Positions 9,901 to 17,398 of a DNA stretch of 64,000 bases are shown piece after piece. Position 1 is the first letter of the stretch. Each line of letters begins with the position of its first letter. Made by a program: the position numbers and the translations under genes. Below the pieces are notes generated by a model, which did not search any database, was not told the DNA's origin, and saw nothing but the letters and a program-made list of their open reading frames with translations. This DNA comes from Cenarchaeum symbiosum A. Its GTDB lineage: Archaea; Thermoproteota; Nitrososphaeria; Nitrososphaerales; Nitrosopumilaceae. Location of the stretch: contig DP000238.1 in assembly GCA_000200715.1 (NCBI GenBank), forward strand, positions 1,908,849 to 1,972,848. Reading direction: 5' to 3'.

Positions 9901-12900
9901 ACGCCATCGACGCGCTCCTGCCCTCTGATCTCGCTACGGCTATCCCGCCCCGGATACACGACATAGCAGTCTCCGACGCGCTCATCTTCTCTGATGTTCC
10001 CGGGGCGGTCCGCGTGCCTGTAGACCACGAAGCAATCGCCATCGACGAGCTCCTGCCCTCCGATGGCGGCCTTGCAAACCACGTGGTCGTATCCCAGCTG
10101 AGCACCGTGGCCGTCTCCGACGCGCTCATCTTCTCTGATGTTCCCGGGGCGGTCCGCGTGCCTGTAGACCACGAAGCAATCGCCATCGACGCGCTCCTGC
10201 CCTCCGATGGCGGCCTTGCAAACCACGTGGTCGTATCCCAGCTGAGCACCGTGGCCGTCTCCGACGCGCTCATGTTCTCTGATGTTACCGGGGCGGTCCG
10301 CGTGCCGGTAGAGCACGAAGCAATCGCCATCGACGCGCTCCTGCCCTCCGATGGCGGACTTGCAAACCACGTGGTCGTATCCCAGCTGAGCACCGTGGCT
10401 GTCTCCGACGCGCTCATGTTCTCTGATGTTCCCGGGGCGGTCCGCGTGCCGGTAGAGCACGAAGCAATCGCCATAGAGACGCCCCTGCACTCTGATGATT
10501 CCATGGCGCCCCTGTCGAATAACATAAACGTCTCCGACGCGCCCGGGCACCTTGAACATATCGGGGGAGATCTCATGGACACAGGCATGTCGATCAATGG
10601 AATCGACAGGTTCATGTTCAAAGAGAATCAGGCCTTCACGGGCTTGCCGTTGAGGATAAACGCTGCTGATATGCCCGCTATCATCTCAGGTGCGGACAGC
10701 ACGGTCAGGTCCCAGTTGCACAACTCATCTGCCTCCGACGCGCCTTTGCTCTCTGACGCTTACCGGCTGGACCTCATGCGCATTGTGATTGTCTCCGACG
10801 CGCCCTCGGTGCTTGATCCCGCCACTGCGAACCTCGAGGGATCGCCCACGGTTCACAAGTTGACTGCCTCCGACGCGCCCCCACTGCTTGATCCTGCCAC
10901 TTTGTTCGTCGTGGGAACGCCCCGGGTTCACAACTTGACTGCCTCCGACGTGCTCCCGCTGCTTGATCCTGCCACTTTGTTCGTCGTGGGAACGCCCCGG
11001 GTTCACAACTTGACTATCTCCGACGCGCCCCCGCTGCTTGATCCCGCCACTGCGAACCGCATGGGGAGCCCACAGATGCTCACTCGAACAGGCACAGACG
11101 CGCCCTCGGTACGTGATCCCGCCACTGCGTTCCTCAAGGGACCGCCCACGGTTCACAACTTGACTGCCTCCGACGCGCCCTCCGTGCTTGATCCTGCCAA
11201 TACAGAGCTTGTGGTGCCACCAACGTACGAACAGACCGTCTCCGACGAGCCCGCCGTATCGGACTCGGGGGACTCTGTCTCAATTCCGGTGGTGCTGTCG
11301 GTCTCGGCCGAATCTGCCGCGGTAAGGGAGAACGGGACGGTTTCCATAACGGTCACATTCAGCGAGGCTGTAAATGTGGCGGGGACTCCGATGCTCGGGC
11401 TTGACGTGGGTGCGAATGCCAATTATACAACGGGCTCGGGCACCCCCAACTTGGTCTTCAGCTATACGGTGGCCGCGGATCACAACTCGGCCGGCCTCTC
11501 CTATGCGGGGACAGATGCTCTCGTGGCCGAAGACGGCAACATAACGGCAGTAAGCGACGGGGATCTTGCCGACCTCACGCTGCCGGAGCCCGGCTCTGGC
11601 TCATCACTGTCGGGCAGCTCAAGCGTTGTAATAGATACCGAACAGCCCTCGATAGTGCGCATACTGGCTACGGGGATTGACACACTGGTGGCCACCATCA
11701 ACGAGCCGCTCGTCATTACCCCCATGAACATAACACTGGAGATAAACGGATCAAGTGCCAACGTGACCAATGTAACGGTGGTGCCGGGCAACAACCTGCT
11801 CATAACCACCGACGCGGATCTCCCGGACACACTGAACATCACGGTCCGGCTTGCAAACGTGACAGACCCCGCAGGGAATCCGCCTGCGATGGGTGACTAC
11901 AATCTCACCATGAACGACAAGGCGCTGCTTGGTGACCGGTCGGTGGACATAACTGATGAGAGCAACCTGCTCGTAATACATGATAGGATGCCCGATGAGA
12001 TCCTTGTAGGGGATGGGACAACACTGAACACTCCACTCATACTGTATCTTGGACTAGAAAATACCAGCGAGACTGACGTGTCACTTCCCTCGAATATAAC
12101 GGTCACCAGCAGGGGAATCACGATTATGCTGCCGAAAAACCTGAACCTGTCAGGATTCAATGACACACAGCAGATAATCATAGACGAGTCAGATAGGGAG
12201 TTCCGTGACGAAGAAGGCGTTCCCCGGGGCATGCCCGTTGAGGTGGGCCTGCTAAACGTGGACCTTCGGCTGGACCCGCCGATCCGGATCAACCTGGTCG
12301 GGGAGCCTGGAGACCTGGGATACCGCATAAACTCGACGAGCAACTTTACAGTGATAGATGACGAGTGCACCGAGAACAGCGCCGCCGGGGCGGCTGCCCA
12401 GAAAGCTGCTGGCGGAGCCTGCCTGTTCAGTGACGGCAACGACTTTACAATATGGACGCACAGACTCTCCACGTACGGCCTGTTCACGCCACCCTCCGTG
12501 CCTGATCCCGGAACCGGTTCCGGGCTTACACCAGCACCACTGCCGCGCAGGGGCGGCGGTGGCGGCGGCGGAGGAGGGGGCGGCGGCTCTGTACTCGGCG
12601 GCACGGGCTTTGGATATGATGCCAGCTTTGAGTTCTCCCTGGACGGGGAGAATGTACTGAGGGGCTCCTCCATACGCCTCCCACCAGGTAACACACTGGT
12701 CGTGGCCCCTGTTCTCACCGGGGACTCCGGCCAGGCAGTCTTTGACATGGAGATTCTCTTCAATGGGGCCGACGGCAGCACGTCCAGCGTATACTACAAC
12801 AGGCTGGGCGCGTTCTTTGGACAGCAGTGCGCCGTCGAGCCCATAACATCCGGGATGGTGAGCACCTGCGATGAATCGTCCATAATTGCGGACGCGGCGG

Positions 12901-13346
12901 TGCCGGCCTTTGTGGGCGGCGCACTCGAGAGCATCGCCGTGCCGCTGGAGGGCGAGTTCACCGGCACAGTCAGCATACTGCTCCGTGACAACCAGGGGAT
13001 AACCCTTGCCACACACGACAACGACAAGTTCAGTATTAACACCGTGGGCACTGCCCCCGACACGCGCGGCCCCGCAGGGCCGGATGCCGGCGCCCCCGGC
13101 ACTGGCCCCGGAGAGCCGGAAGACGCAGGAATTGGCGGAACAACACGCGCAGAACCTGAGCCCCGCACGGAGCCCGGGCAGGAGCCCCGCGCAGAGCCCG
13201 GTGACTCCCGGGATCCCGCCGGAATCCCGGACGGCGGATCCATGGGGGAGCCGGTAGATGCCGAGCCTGCCGCACCGGCAGACCCCTCCAGAAACTTATT
13301 CGAGATCATAGGCGACCTTCTAAGGTCCCTGTTCGGGTTCTCTTGA
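6987..13346 (+). CDS. Giant secreted beta-propeller surface protein, paralogue 2
   Basis: Secreted protein of 2119 residues, paralogous to the preceding gene. The ATG at 6987 begins MVLGNVVRGALLAVLFMAAL and leads to a signal peptide ending AYAQ; GTG 7005 aligns with the ATG of paralogue 1 and is an alternative start. Blade-like repeats with the same YDL-x-x-PYDI periodicity fill residues about 171-933. They are followed by three full 48-residue repeats (about 1015-1160), a different linker, a second array of 25-residue repeats (core TASDAP-LLDPAT, about 1270-1420), Ig-like modules, the conserved 12-glycine tract (about 1855), a C-terminal domain close to that of paralogue 1, a Glu/Pro/Arg/Gly-rich tail and a final LFEIIGDLLRSLFGF. 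The shared ends with diverged middles suggest repeat shuffling after duplication. Function unknown; an S-layer-associated or host-contact role is plausible. Confidence 0.85.
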   Translation: MVLGNVVRGALLAVLFMAALAAAPAYAQEGPGVGENVGLGVTRASPQFVNATLDADGVLKITFDRPLTTYTINHDLITITDGLSPAGKIPLLAGEFALVDGSVQADTTLQYTLSGNKRDLVSSYADPRVRIDIGSLGPGLPAVGYRLPESLYPYEPDVVSAALPNNTEGAHQGLAFSRDGTVMFTVGTQLDTVFRYVLDQPHDISSARIEGNYSVGDREDNPRGLAFSPDGLKMFVVGNDTVHQYALGSQFGFSSAPSFEHNFSVAEDVLLTGIDFGNNGNRMYLSGENNSAIQQYDLSEAYDIEVQPVHAGNFSTAGQYDSPRGVIVSGDGRIMLVLGQPDDKVFMYGMDAPHDISTAGYVGSHEITNSERNPEGIAASDDGRLIFVTGTVTNSVFRYNLGAPYDAARDGAGAGPTLDGIPGATTGIVFSPDGLQMFLSPHSSDTVDAYNLTVPYGVATATPADSFDLNPIPTGDSGRNRPFDVEFSADGLLMFITGRNPVELYSYTLDAPYNISSAEYNSSYAITIASNNDPTAVIFDPTGTIMLLAAGPRGGGIIQEYNLPSPYNISGAVAAPFNITDGLIPLGITYSSDGHRLFVMDDREVMHRYDLLTPYSLRDALFVDSRKFTEGAQPNDLEFSGDGRKMFIVWGNRQAIETYNLTAPYDITSSASPVSLSVDTGSPTPSDISVSTDGRTVLVFNNIRDAVIGHSLRQPYDLSTSASSVQSAAADNTNVNAMDFSPNGTLMFLSGWTPTTGVSTGRTVYTYNLSAPFDVSTIQRIGEFHTRDAVNALTGDAGISSPSAMRFSANGTDLYIIDEIDRSIHHYNLSSPYLLDNTTAYVESLNVNNRDSNPSGLELSADGKRLFISGAGSDHIRRYDMGIAYNLSTAEHSGSINAGRLDSQSRGIAFSEDGSRLFFVGDDTDRVYLLDLAAPEVISVQALPSNLRIAIEASDTPVHSDGVTRSGVHEADAIDALLPSDLATAIPPRIHDIAVSDALIFSDVPGAVRVPVDHEAIAIDELLPSDGGLANHVVVSQLSTVAVSDALIFSDVPGAVRVPVDHEAIAIDALLPSDGGLANHVVVSQLSTVAVSDALMFSDVTGAVRVPVEHEAIAIDALLPSDGGLANHVVVSQLSTVAVSDALMFSDVPGAVRVPVEHEAIAIETPLHSDDSMAPLSNNINVSDAPGHLEHIGGDLMDTGMSINGIDRFMFKENQAFTGLPLRINAADMPAIISGADSTVRSQLHNSSASDAPLLSDAYRLDLMRIVIVSDAPSVLDPATANLEGSPTVHKLTASDAPPLLDPATLFVVGTPRVHNLTASDVLPLLDPATLFVVGTPRVHNLTISDAPPLLDPATANRMGSPQMLTRTGTDAPSVRDPATAFLKGPPTVHNLTASDAPSVLDPANTELVVPPTYEQTVSDEPAVSDSGDSVSIPVVLSVSAESAAVRENGTVSITVTFSEAVNVAGTPMLGLDVGANANYTTGSGTPNLVFSYTVAADHNSAGLSYAGTDALVAEDGNITAVSDGDLADLTLPEPGSGSSLSGSSSVVIDTEQPSIVRILATGIDTLVATINEPLVITPMNITLEINGSSANVTNVTVVPGNNLLITTDADLPDTLNITVRLANVTDPAGNPPAMGDYNLTMNDKALLGDRSVDITDESNLLVIHDRMPDEILVGDGTTLNTPLILYLGLENTSETDVSLPSNITVTSRGITIMLPKNLNLSGFNDTQQIIIDESDREFRDEEGVPRGMPVEVGLLNVDLRLDPPIRINLVGEPGDLGYRINSTSNFTVIDDECTENSAAGAAAQKAAGGACLFSDGNDFTIWTHRLSTYGLFTPPSVPDPGTGSGLTPAPLPRRGGGGGGGGGGGGSVLGGTGFGYDASFEFSLDGENVLRGSSIRLPPGNTLVVAPVLTGDSGQAVFDMEILFNGADGSTSSVYYNRLGAFFGQQCAVEPITSGMVSTCDESSIIADAAVPAFVGGALESIAVPLEGEFTGTVSILLRDNQGITLATHDNDKFSINTVGTAPDTRGPAGPDAGAPGTGPGEPEDAGIGGTTRAEPEPRTEPGQEPRAEPGDSRDPAGIPDGGSMGEPVDAEPAAPADPSRNLFEIIGDLLRSLFGFS
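10032..10463 (+). repeat. Three 144-bp tandem repeats within surface gene 2
   Basis: Units start at 10032, 10176 and 10320, with a partial unit from 10464. Each encodes 48 residues including AIAIDALLPSDGGL, VAVSDAL-FSDV and GAVRVPV-HE. DNA identity between units is very high. This array is absent from paralogue 1. Confidence 0.85.
10794..11243 (+). repeat. 75-bp period repeat array within surface gene 2
   Basis: The TCCGACG-like core recurs at 10794, 10869, 10944, 11019, 11094 and 11169, exactly 75 bases apart. It encodes 25-residue units with the core SDAP, then LLDPAT or VLDPAT. It has the same period and core as the array in paralogue 1 but is more diverged. Confidence 0.75.
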
Positions 13347-13452
13347 GCCCAACCGGGGCAACCACCCCGGGAGCCCTGTTCCGGATCCCCTGTACGAATC
13401 TGCAGCACGGCCCGCGCCGGGGAGTCTGCATCTCTACAGGCCCCGCGGCAAT

Positions 13453-13460
13453 CTATTAAG
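13453..13460 (+). promoter_or_regulatory. TATA-like box of cobO
   Basis: CTATTAAG lies 28 bases before the ATG at 13485, consistent with a leaderless message. Confidence 0.45.
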
Positions 13461-13484
13461 CGGGAGCCGCCCCGCCGCGGCCTC

Positions 13485-14015
13485 ATGGGGGACGGCCTGG
13501 TAATAGTGTACACTGGGGGCGGCAAGGGCAAGACCACTGCTGCGCTCGGCATGGCATTGAGGGCCGCAGGATACGGGCACAAGACCTGCATGGTGCAGTT
13601 CATCAAGGGGTCGTGGCATTACGGGGAGAGGGATTCTGCTGCAATGCTGGGAGAATCGCTTGAGCTGATAGTCGCGGGCAAGGGCTTTGTTGGCATAATG
13701 GACGACAGCAGCCCGCGCAAGGAGCATGTAGAGGCGGCGCGCGGCGCGCTCAGGATCAGCAGGGAAAAGATCACATCCGACAAATACGAAACAGTCATCC
13801 TCGACGAGATAAACTATGCCGTCGACTTGGGCCTGATAACCACAGAGGATGTGCTCGGCCTGATAGGGGAGAGGCCCCCACGCCTCAACCTGGTCCTGAC
13901 TGGAAACCACGCAAGGCCCGAGATAGTAGAGGCGGCCGACCTTGTCACAGAGATGAAAGAGGTCAAGCACCCGTACAGGTCCGGAAGGCGGGCCGCCCGG
14001 GGCGTCGACTTCTAA
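13485..14015 (+). CDS. cobO: Cob(I)alamin adenosyltransferase
   Basis: It transfers the 5'-deoxyadenosyl group of ATP to reduced corrinoid, giving the adenosyl form used downstream in cobalamin assembly. At 176 residues it has the usual length of the BtuR/CobO family, with an N-terminal P-loop (VYTGGGKGKTTAALGMALR, residues 7-25), VQFIKGSWHYGE, a Walker-B-like VILDEINYAVD (about residue 104) and LTGNHARPEIVEAADLVTEM near the C-terminus. It stands alone between the surface genes and aIF2 alpha. Its partners are cobB at the left edge and the cob operon at 53.7-57.8 kb. Confidence 0.93.
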   Translation: MGDGLVIVYTGGGKGKTTAALGMALRAAGYGHKTCMVQFIKGSWHYGERDSAAMLGESLELIVAGKGFVGIMDDSSPRKEHVEAARGALRISREKITSDKYETVILDEINYAVDLGLITTEDVLGLIGERPPRLNLVLTGNHARPEIVEAADLVTEMKEVKHPYRSGRRAARGVDF

Positions 14016-14016
14016 A

Positions 14017-14026
14017 CATTAAATTA
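14017..14026 (+). promoter_or_regulatory. TATA-like box of the aIF2 alpha-nop10 pair
   Basis: ACATTAAATT is centred about 28 bases before the ATG at 14050. Confidence 0.5.
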
Positions 14027-14049
14027 CCAACGGGGGTCGGCTGCCGACG

Positions 14050-14841
14050 ATGCCCGCTGAAATGCAGGAGCTGCCCGAGCCCGGGGAGGTGGTGCTCGCC
14101 ACTGTAACCCGCGTGATGGACCACGGCGCGTACGTCTCGCTAGACGAGTTTGGCGACATACCGGGATTTTTGCACATCTCGGAGATCGCCCCCGGGTGGA
14201 TACGCTCGATAAGCAGGTTCGTAAAGACGGGCGAAAAGAAGGTGCTGCTAGTCAAGAGGGTCAACGAAAAGAGGGCCGACATAGACCTATCCCTCAAGCA
14301 AGTCTCCATAGACCAGAAAAAGAGAAAGCTGCTCGAGGTAAAAAGGTACGAAAAGGGCCGGACCCTTCTGGGCAGCGTGGCCGACAAGGCGGGCCTCTCC
14401 GACGGCGATGTGGACGAGCTCGAAGAGGCGCTCTGCTCAAAGTTCGATTCCGCGTACGATGCGTTCTCCCAGATAGCCCGGGGTGGAATATCGCTCGTCT
14501 CTGCGTTGAAGCTGCCAAAAAAGACCCTATCGGCAATGGAGGAGGTCAGCTCGAAGATAAGGCTGCCCTCGGTGGAGATCCGCGGAATCATGGAGATTAC
14601 AAACAGCCGGCCCGACGGCGTCGAGGTCATACGGGACACTCTATCTGCAGCGGCCGAAGGCAACGTAAAGATCACGTACCTTGGCGCCCCGACATACCGC
14701 ATATCGATTACGGCCCCCGATTTCAAGACGGCAGAAAAGGAGCTCAAGCCGCTGGTAGAGGGGATACAGCGCTCTGCAGAAAAGAACCGTGGCACCTTCA
14801 AGTTTACCCGGGAAGAATCCAAAAAGACCCGGGAGGAATAG
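14050..14841 (+). CDS. Translation initiation factor 2, alpha subunit
   Basis: One subunit of the archaeal aIF2 heterotrimer that brings initiator tRNA to the ribosome. The 263 residues start with an S1-type OB domain (VVLATVTRVMDHGAYVSLDE and GFLHISEIAPGWI, residues 13-60). A helical middle part follows, and then a C-terminal alpha/beta domain with ITNSRPDGVEVIRDTL and YLGAPTYRISITA that contacts the gamma subunit. Length and order match archaeal aIF2 alpha. The nop10 gene begins 3 bases after its stop, a pairing known in archaea, so the two are likely co-transcribed. Confidence 0.94.
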   Translation: MPAEMQELPEPGEVVLATVTRVMDHGAYVSLDEFGDIPGFLHISEIAPGWIRSISRFVKTGEKKVLLVKRVNEKRADIDLSLKQVSIDQKKRKLLEVKRYEKGRTLLGSVADKAGLSDGDVDELEEALCSKFDSAYDAFSQIARGGISLVSALKLPKKTLSAMEEVSSKIRLPSVEIRGIMEITNSRPDGVEVIRDTLSAAAEGNVKITYLGAPTYRISITAPDFKTAEKELKPLVEGIQRSAEKNRGTFKFTREESKKTREE

Positions 14842-14843
14842 CC

Positions 14844-15005
14844 GTGAAGTTTCAGCTGCGCAAGTGCGGCTCCTGCGGCAGGTACACCCTGAAAACAGAG
14901 TGTCCCAAGTGCGGCGGCGAGACGCGCTCGGCCCACCCCGCAAAGTTCTCGCCTGATGACAGGTACATGAGGTATAGATTGCGCGAAAAGTACGGGGGCG
15001 GCTGA
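14844..15005 (+). CDS. nop10: H/ACA ribonucleoprotein component Nop10
   Basis: A small structural protein of the H/ACA RNA-guided pseudouridylation complex. It has a GTG start and 53 residues (MKFQLRKCGSCGRYTL...). Two CxxC pairs (CGSC and CPKC) form the zinc ribbon, followed by the AHPAKFSPDDRYMRYRLREK linker typical of Nop10. It starts 3 bases after the aIF2 alpha stop. Its TGA at 15003-15005 is in frame with the epimerase-like reading frame that follows, which has no ordinary start codon of its own. Confidence 0.93.
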   Translation: MKFQLRKCGSCGRYTLKTECPKCGGETRSAHPAKFSPDDRYMRYRLREKYGGG

Positions 15006-15107
15006 GATACGCGGGACGGCTCGGGGCACAGGCTTGCCATAAGCGGCTCAAGGGGCTTTGTAGCAGGTGCCCTGCGCGCCCTGCTCCGCGCAGAAGGGAT
15101 TCCTGCC

Positions 15108-15857
15108 GTGTGCCTCTCGCGCGGAGACCCCGGGGCGGAAGGCGGCGAAGAAGGCATATCCACTTCATATTCAATATCAGATGCGCCAAAATTGCGCGGA
15201 TGCACCGCATTTGTCCACCTGGCCGAGGCCGGCCGCCCCGGTATCTCTACAGACGCCTCTCTCGCCCGGGATATAGTAAAGCTCTGCAGGACAGCAGGAA
15301 TAGGCAGGATCACATATCTCAGCGGCCTTGGCGCGTCCCCGTCTTCTACATCGGCCCACTTTCTATCCCGGTATGCGGCAGAACAAGAGATAGCAAGCTC
15401 CGGACTGGAGTATACAATATTCAGGCCGTCGTTCATACTCGGCACGGCCGACCGCCTTACGCGGGGGCTCAAAAAACAGCTTAAAGAGGGCGGCGCCGTC
15501 ATCCCCGGCTCCGGGGAATACCCCGTCCAGCCGATACATATCGATGATGCCTGCCGGATAATCCGCGATTCTGCCATATCAGACGCATACCTGAACAGTA
15601 CCGTGGATCTTGTCGGGCCCAGAATAGTCACATATACAGAGTTTCTCTCGGGGTTGAAGGACCGGCGCACCCGGAGGGTAGAACTAGAAGAGGCGCTCCG
15701 GCGGGCAGTCACGGACCATCACTACTATTTCGGGCCAGACGACCTTGCCATACTGGTGGGAGGATTTGTGGGCGACTTTGAGGGCTTGCGCGCAAGGCAC
15801 AAGGGCAAGTTCACTCCCTATGAAGAGGCGCTAAAGTCCAGCGGCCTTTCGCAGTGA
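15108..15857 (+). CDS. NAD-dependent epimerase/dehydratase-like protein, start unresolved
   Basis: Extended short-chain dehydrogenase of the NmrA/nucleoside-diphosphate-sugar-epimerase type; substrate unknown. GTG 15108 is the first usable start and gives 249 residues. The same open frame, however, continues upstream to the nop10 stop and encodes RLAISGSRGFVAGALRALLR, which is the expected first strand and G-x-x-G-x-x-x-G dinucleotide-binding loop. That stretch (15006-15107) has no ATG, GTG or TTG in frame. Either the start codon is unusual, or the gene is read through the nop10 TGA, or it is truncated or carries a sequence error. Downstream motifs are [18 protein letters not shown], an atypical YAAEQ in place of YxxxK, and [11 protein letters not shown]. 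The 3' end overlaps the convergent metK by 27 bases. Confidence 0.75.
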   Translation: MCLSRGDPGAEGGEEGISTSYSISDAPKLRGCTAFVHLAEAGRPGISTDASLARDIVKLCRTAGIGRITYLSGLGASPSSTSAHFLSRYAAEQEIASSGLEYTIFRPSFILGTADRLTRGLKKQLKEGGAVIPGSGEYPVQPIHIDDACRIIRDSAISDAYLNSTVDLVGPRIVTYTEFLSGLKDRRTRRVELEEALRRAVTDHHYYFGPDDLAILVGGFVGDFEGLRARHKGKFTPYEEALKSSGLSQ

Positions 15858-16997
15858 ATCCGCCTTGTCGGTCCTCTCCCAGCTAAACTCAGGCTCGTCC
15901 CTTCCAAAGTGGCCGTACGCGGAGGTCTTTCTGTATATGGGCGACTTGAGCCCGAGATGCGAGATTATCGCCGACGGGGTCATGTCAAAGACCTCCCGCA
16001 CAGCTGATTCTATCCTGTCCTCGTCCGCCTTGTGTGTATCAAACGTGCTGACCATCAGCGAGACCGGCTCTGCCACGCCTATCGCATAGGCCACCTGCAC
16101 CTCGCACTTTTCTGCAAGGCCGGCGGCCACTATGTTCTTGGCCACGTACCTGCACATATAGCAGGCAGACCTGTCCACCTTTGACGGGTCCTTGCCGGAG
16201 AACGCGCCCCCGCCGTGCCGCCCATAGCCCCCGTAGGTGTCCACTATTATCTTCCTGCCCGTCAGGCCCGCGTCCCCGTGCGGGCCCCCGATCTCAAACC
16301 TGCCCGTCGGGTTGACGTATATCCGTATGTCCTCGTCCCAGTATTCCCCGCATACCGGCTTTATCACCCGCGATATGACTGACTTTCTTATCTCTTCGTT
16401 GGCGACGTCGGGGGCGTGCTGGGTCGATATCACTACAGCGTCTATCCTCTTTGGCTTTCCGCCCTCGTACACTATGGATACCTGCGACTTGCCGTCGGGC
16501 CTGGCCCAGGGGAGCCCTCCTGACCTGCGCTCTTCTGTGAGCTTTTTTGTCAGCCTGTGCGCCAGAAGTATGGGCAGCGGCATCAGCTCTTTGGTCTCAT
16601 CTGTCGCGTATCCGAACATCAGCCCCTGGTCGCCCGCACCCTGGGCTCCATTTCCGGAGGCAGTCACGCCCCGGCTGATGTCGGGGCTCTGGGCGTGGAT
16701 CCTCAGGTCTATCTCGCATGATTTTGCGTCAAACTCTAGCGCGGGATCGTCGTATCCCACCTCACTGACGACCCTCCTTACCAGGGCCTCCTGGGCCTTT
16801 GCATCAAACTGCGCCTTTGATGTAACCTCGCCGGCAACCGCCACAAAGTCGGTCGTAACAAGCGTTTCCACGGCCACCCTTGAATCCGGGTCCTGCGTTA
16901 TGTACTCGTCAAGGAACGCGTCAGAGATCTGGTCGCAGAGCTTGTCCGGGTGCCCTTCCGTGACGGATTCTGACGTAAAGAGATGCCTTCTTTTCAT
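15831..16997 (-). CDS. metK: S-adenosylmethionine synthetase, bacterial-type MetK
   Basis: It makes S-adenosylmethionine from methionine and ATP. The 388 residues show the classic bacterial/eukaryotic MAT motifs: [20 protein letters not shown] at the N-terminus, [16 protein letters not shown] (about 115), [20 protein letters not shown] (about 235) and [19 protein letters not shown] (about 260). This is not the divergent archaeal MAT family, so an ancient transfer from bacteria is likely. lsm lies 14 bases upstream on the same strand and probably shares its transcript. The 3' end overlaps the epimerase gene. Confidence 0.96.
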   Translation of the reverse strand: MKRRHLFTSESVTEGHPDKLCDQISDAFLDEYITQDPDSRVAVETLVTTDFVAVAGEVTSKAQFDAKAQEALVRRVVSEVGYDDPALEFDAKSCEIDLRIHAQSPDISRGVTASGNGAQGAGDQGLMFGYATDETKELMPLPILLAHRLTKKLTEERRSGGLPWARPDGKSQVSIVYEGGKPKRIDAVVISTQHAPDVANEEIRKSVISRVIKPVCGEYWDEDIRIYVNPTGRFEIGGPHGDAGLTGRKIIVDTYGGYGRHGGGAFSGKDPSKVDRSACYMCRYVAKNIVAAGLAEKCEVQVAYAIGVAEPVSLMVSTFDTHKADEDRIESAVREVFDMTPSAIISHLGLKSPIYRKTSAYGHFGRDEPEFSWERTDKADSLRKAAGL

Positions 16998-17011
16998 GCG
17001 GTGTCACTGGG

Positions 17012-17254
17012 TTAGAGCTCGTTTTCCAGTCTTATGAACAGCACGTTGTTGCCCCTGACTATGACCCTGCCATAGTTGGCCACCACCTTGCTGTCATGGA
17101 ACTCTTCTGCATCGGTCATTATCAGGTTCATGTACGAATCCACATTCTCCATCTTGCCCTTGTACTCTGTCTCGTTCTTGAGCCGTACTGTGACCGCCTT
17201 TTTTGTGCTCTTTTGGAGCGCCGTCAGCGGCCTTTTTGCGTTGGATTGCGACAC
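17012..17254 (-). CDS. Sm-like RNA-binding protein
   Basis: LSm proteins form rings that bind U-rich RNA and take part in RNA processing. The GTG start at 17254 gives 80 residues (MSQSNAKRPLTALQKSTKKA...), the usual size. Sm1 (VTVRLKNETEYKGKMENVDSYMNLIMTDAEE) and Sm2 (YGRVIVRGNNVLFIRL) are both present. The open frame extends to 17332 but the extra N-terminus is not Sm-like. A possible minus-strand TATA box is at about 17289-17298. metK follows after 14 bases. Confidence 0.9.
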   Translation of the reverse strand: MSQSNAKRPLTALQKSTKKAVTVRLKNETEYKGKMENVDSYMNLIMTDAEEFHDSKVVANYGRVIVRGNNVLFIRLENEL

Positions 17255-17318
17255 CGGATATTCACTTGGTGACCGTCGCCTTATCCTAGAATAAAAGCTT
17301 TCCCCGGTGCCGCAGAGT

Positions 17319-17333
17319 CGTGCTTCAGGCACG
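17319..17333. promoter_or_regulatory. Palindrome in the lsm/radB-like divergent region
   Basis: CGTGCTTCAGGCACG, related to the palindromes before the two surface genes, lies about 37 bases upstream of the TATA box at 17369-17378. Confidence 0.4.
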
Positions 17334-17368
17334 GATCCCGGAGTACAGGCCCCCCTGCCGCGGGATCC

Positions 17369-17378
17369 GTTTAATTTT
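17369..17378 (+). promoter_or_regulatory. TATA box of the RadB-like gene
   Basis: GTTTAATTTT lies about 26 bases before ATG 17399, which favours that start over TTG 17378. Confidence 0.55.
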
Positions 17379-17398
17379 TGGCTGCCCGTACTGCATGC

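Noticed and set aside
9506-10621. Long minus-strand open frames opposite the surface genes
   Set aside because: They mirror the repeat region of the plus-strand gene, have no promoter or recognisable domain, and arise from GC-rich codon bias.
17255-17332. N-terminal extension of the Sm-like protein
   Set aside because: The extra residues are not Sm-like and cover the promoter and palindrome region.
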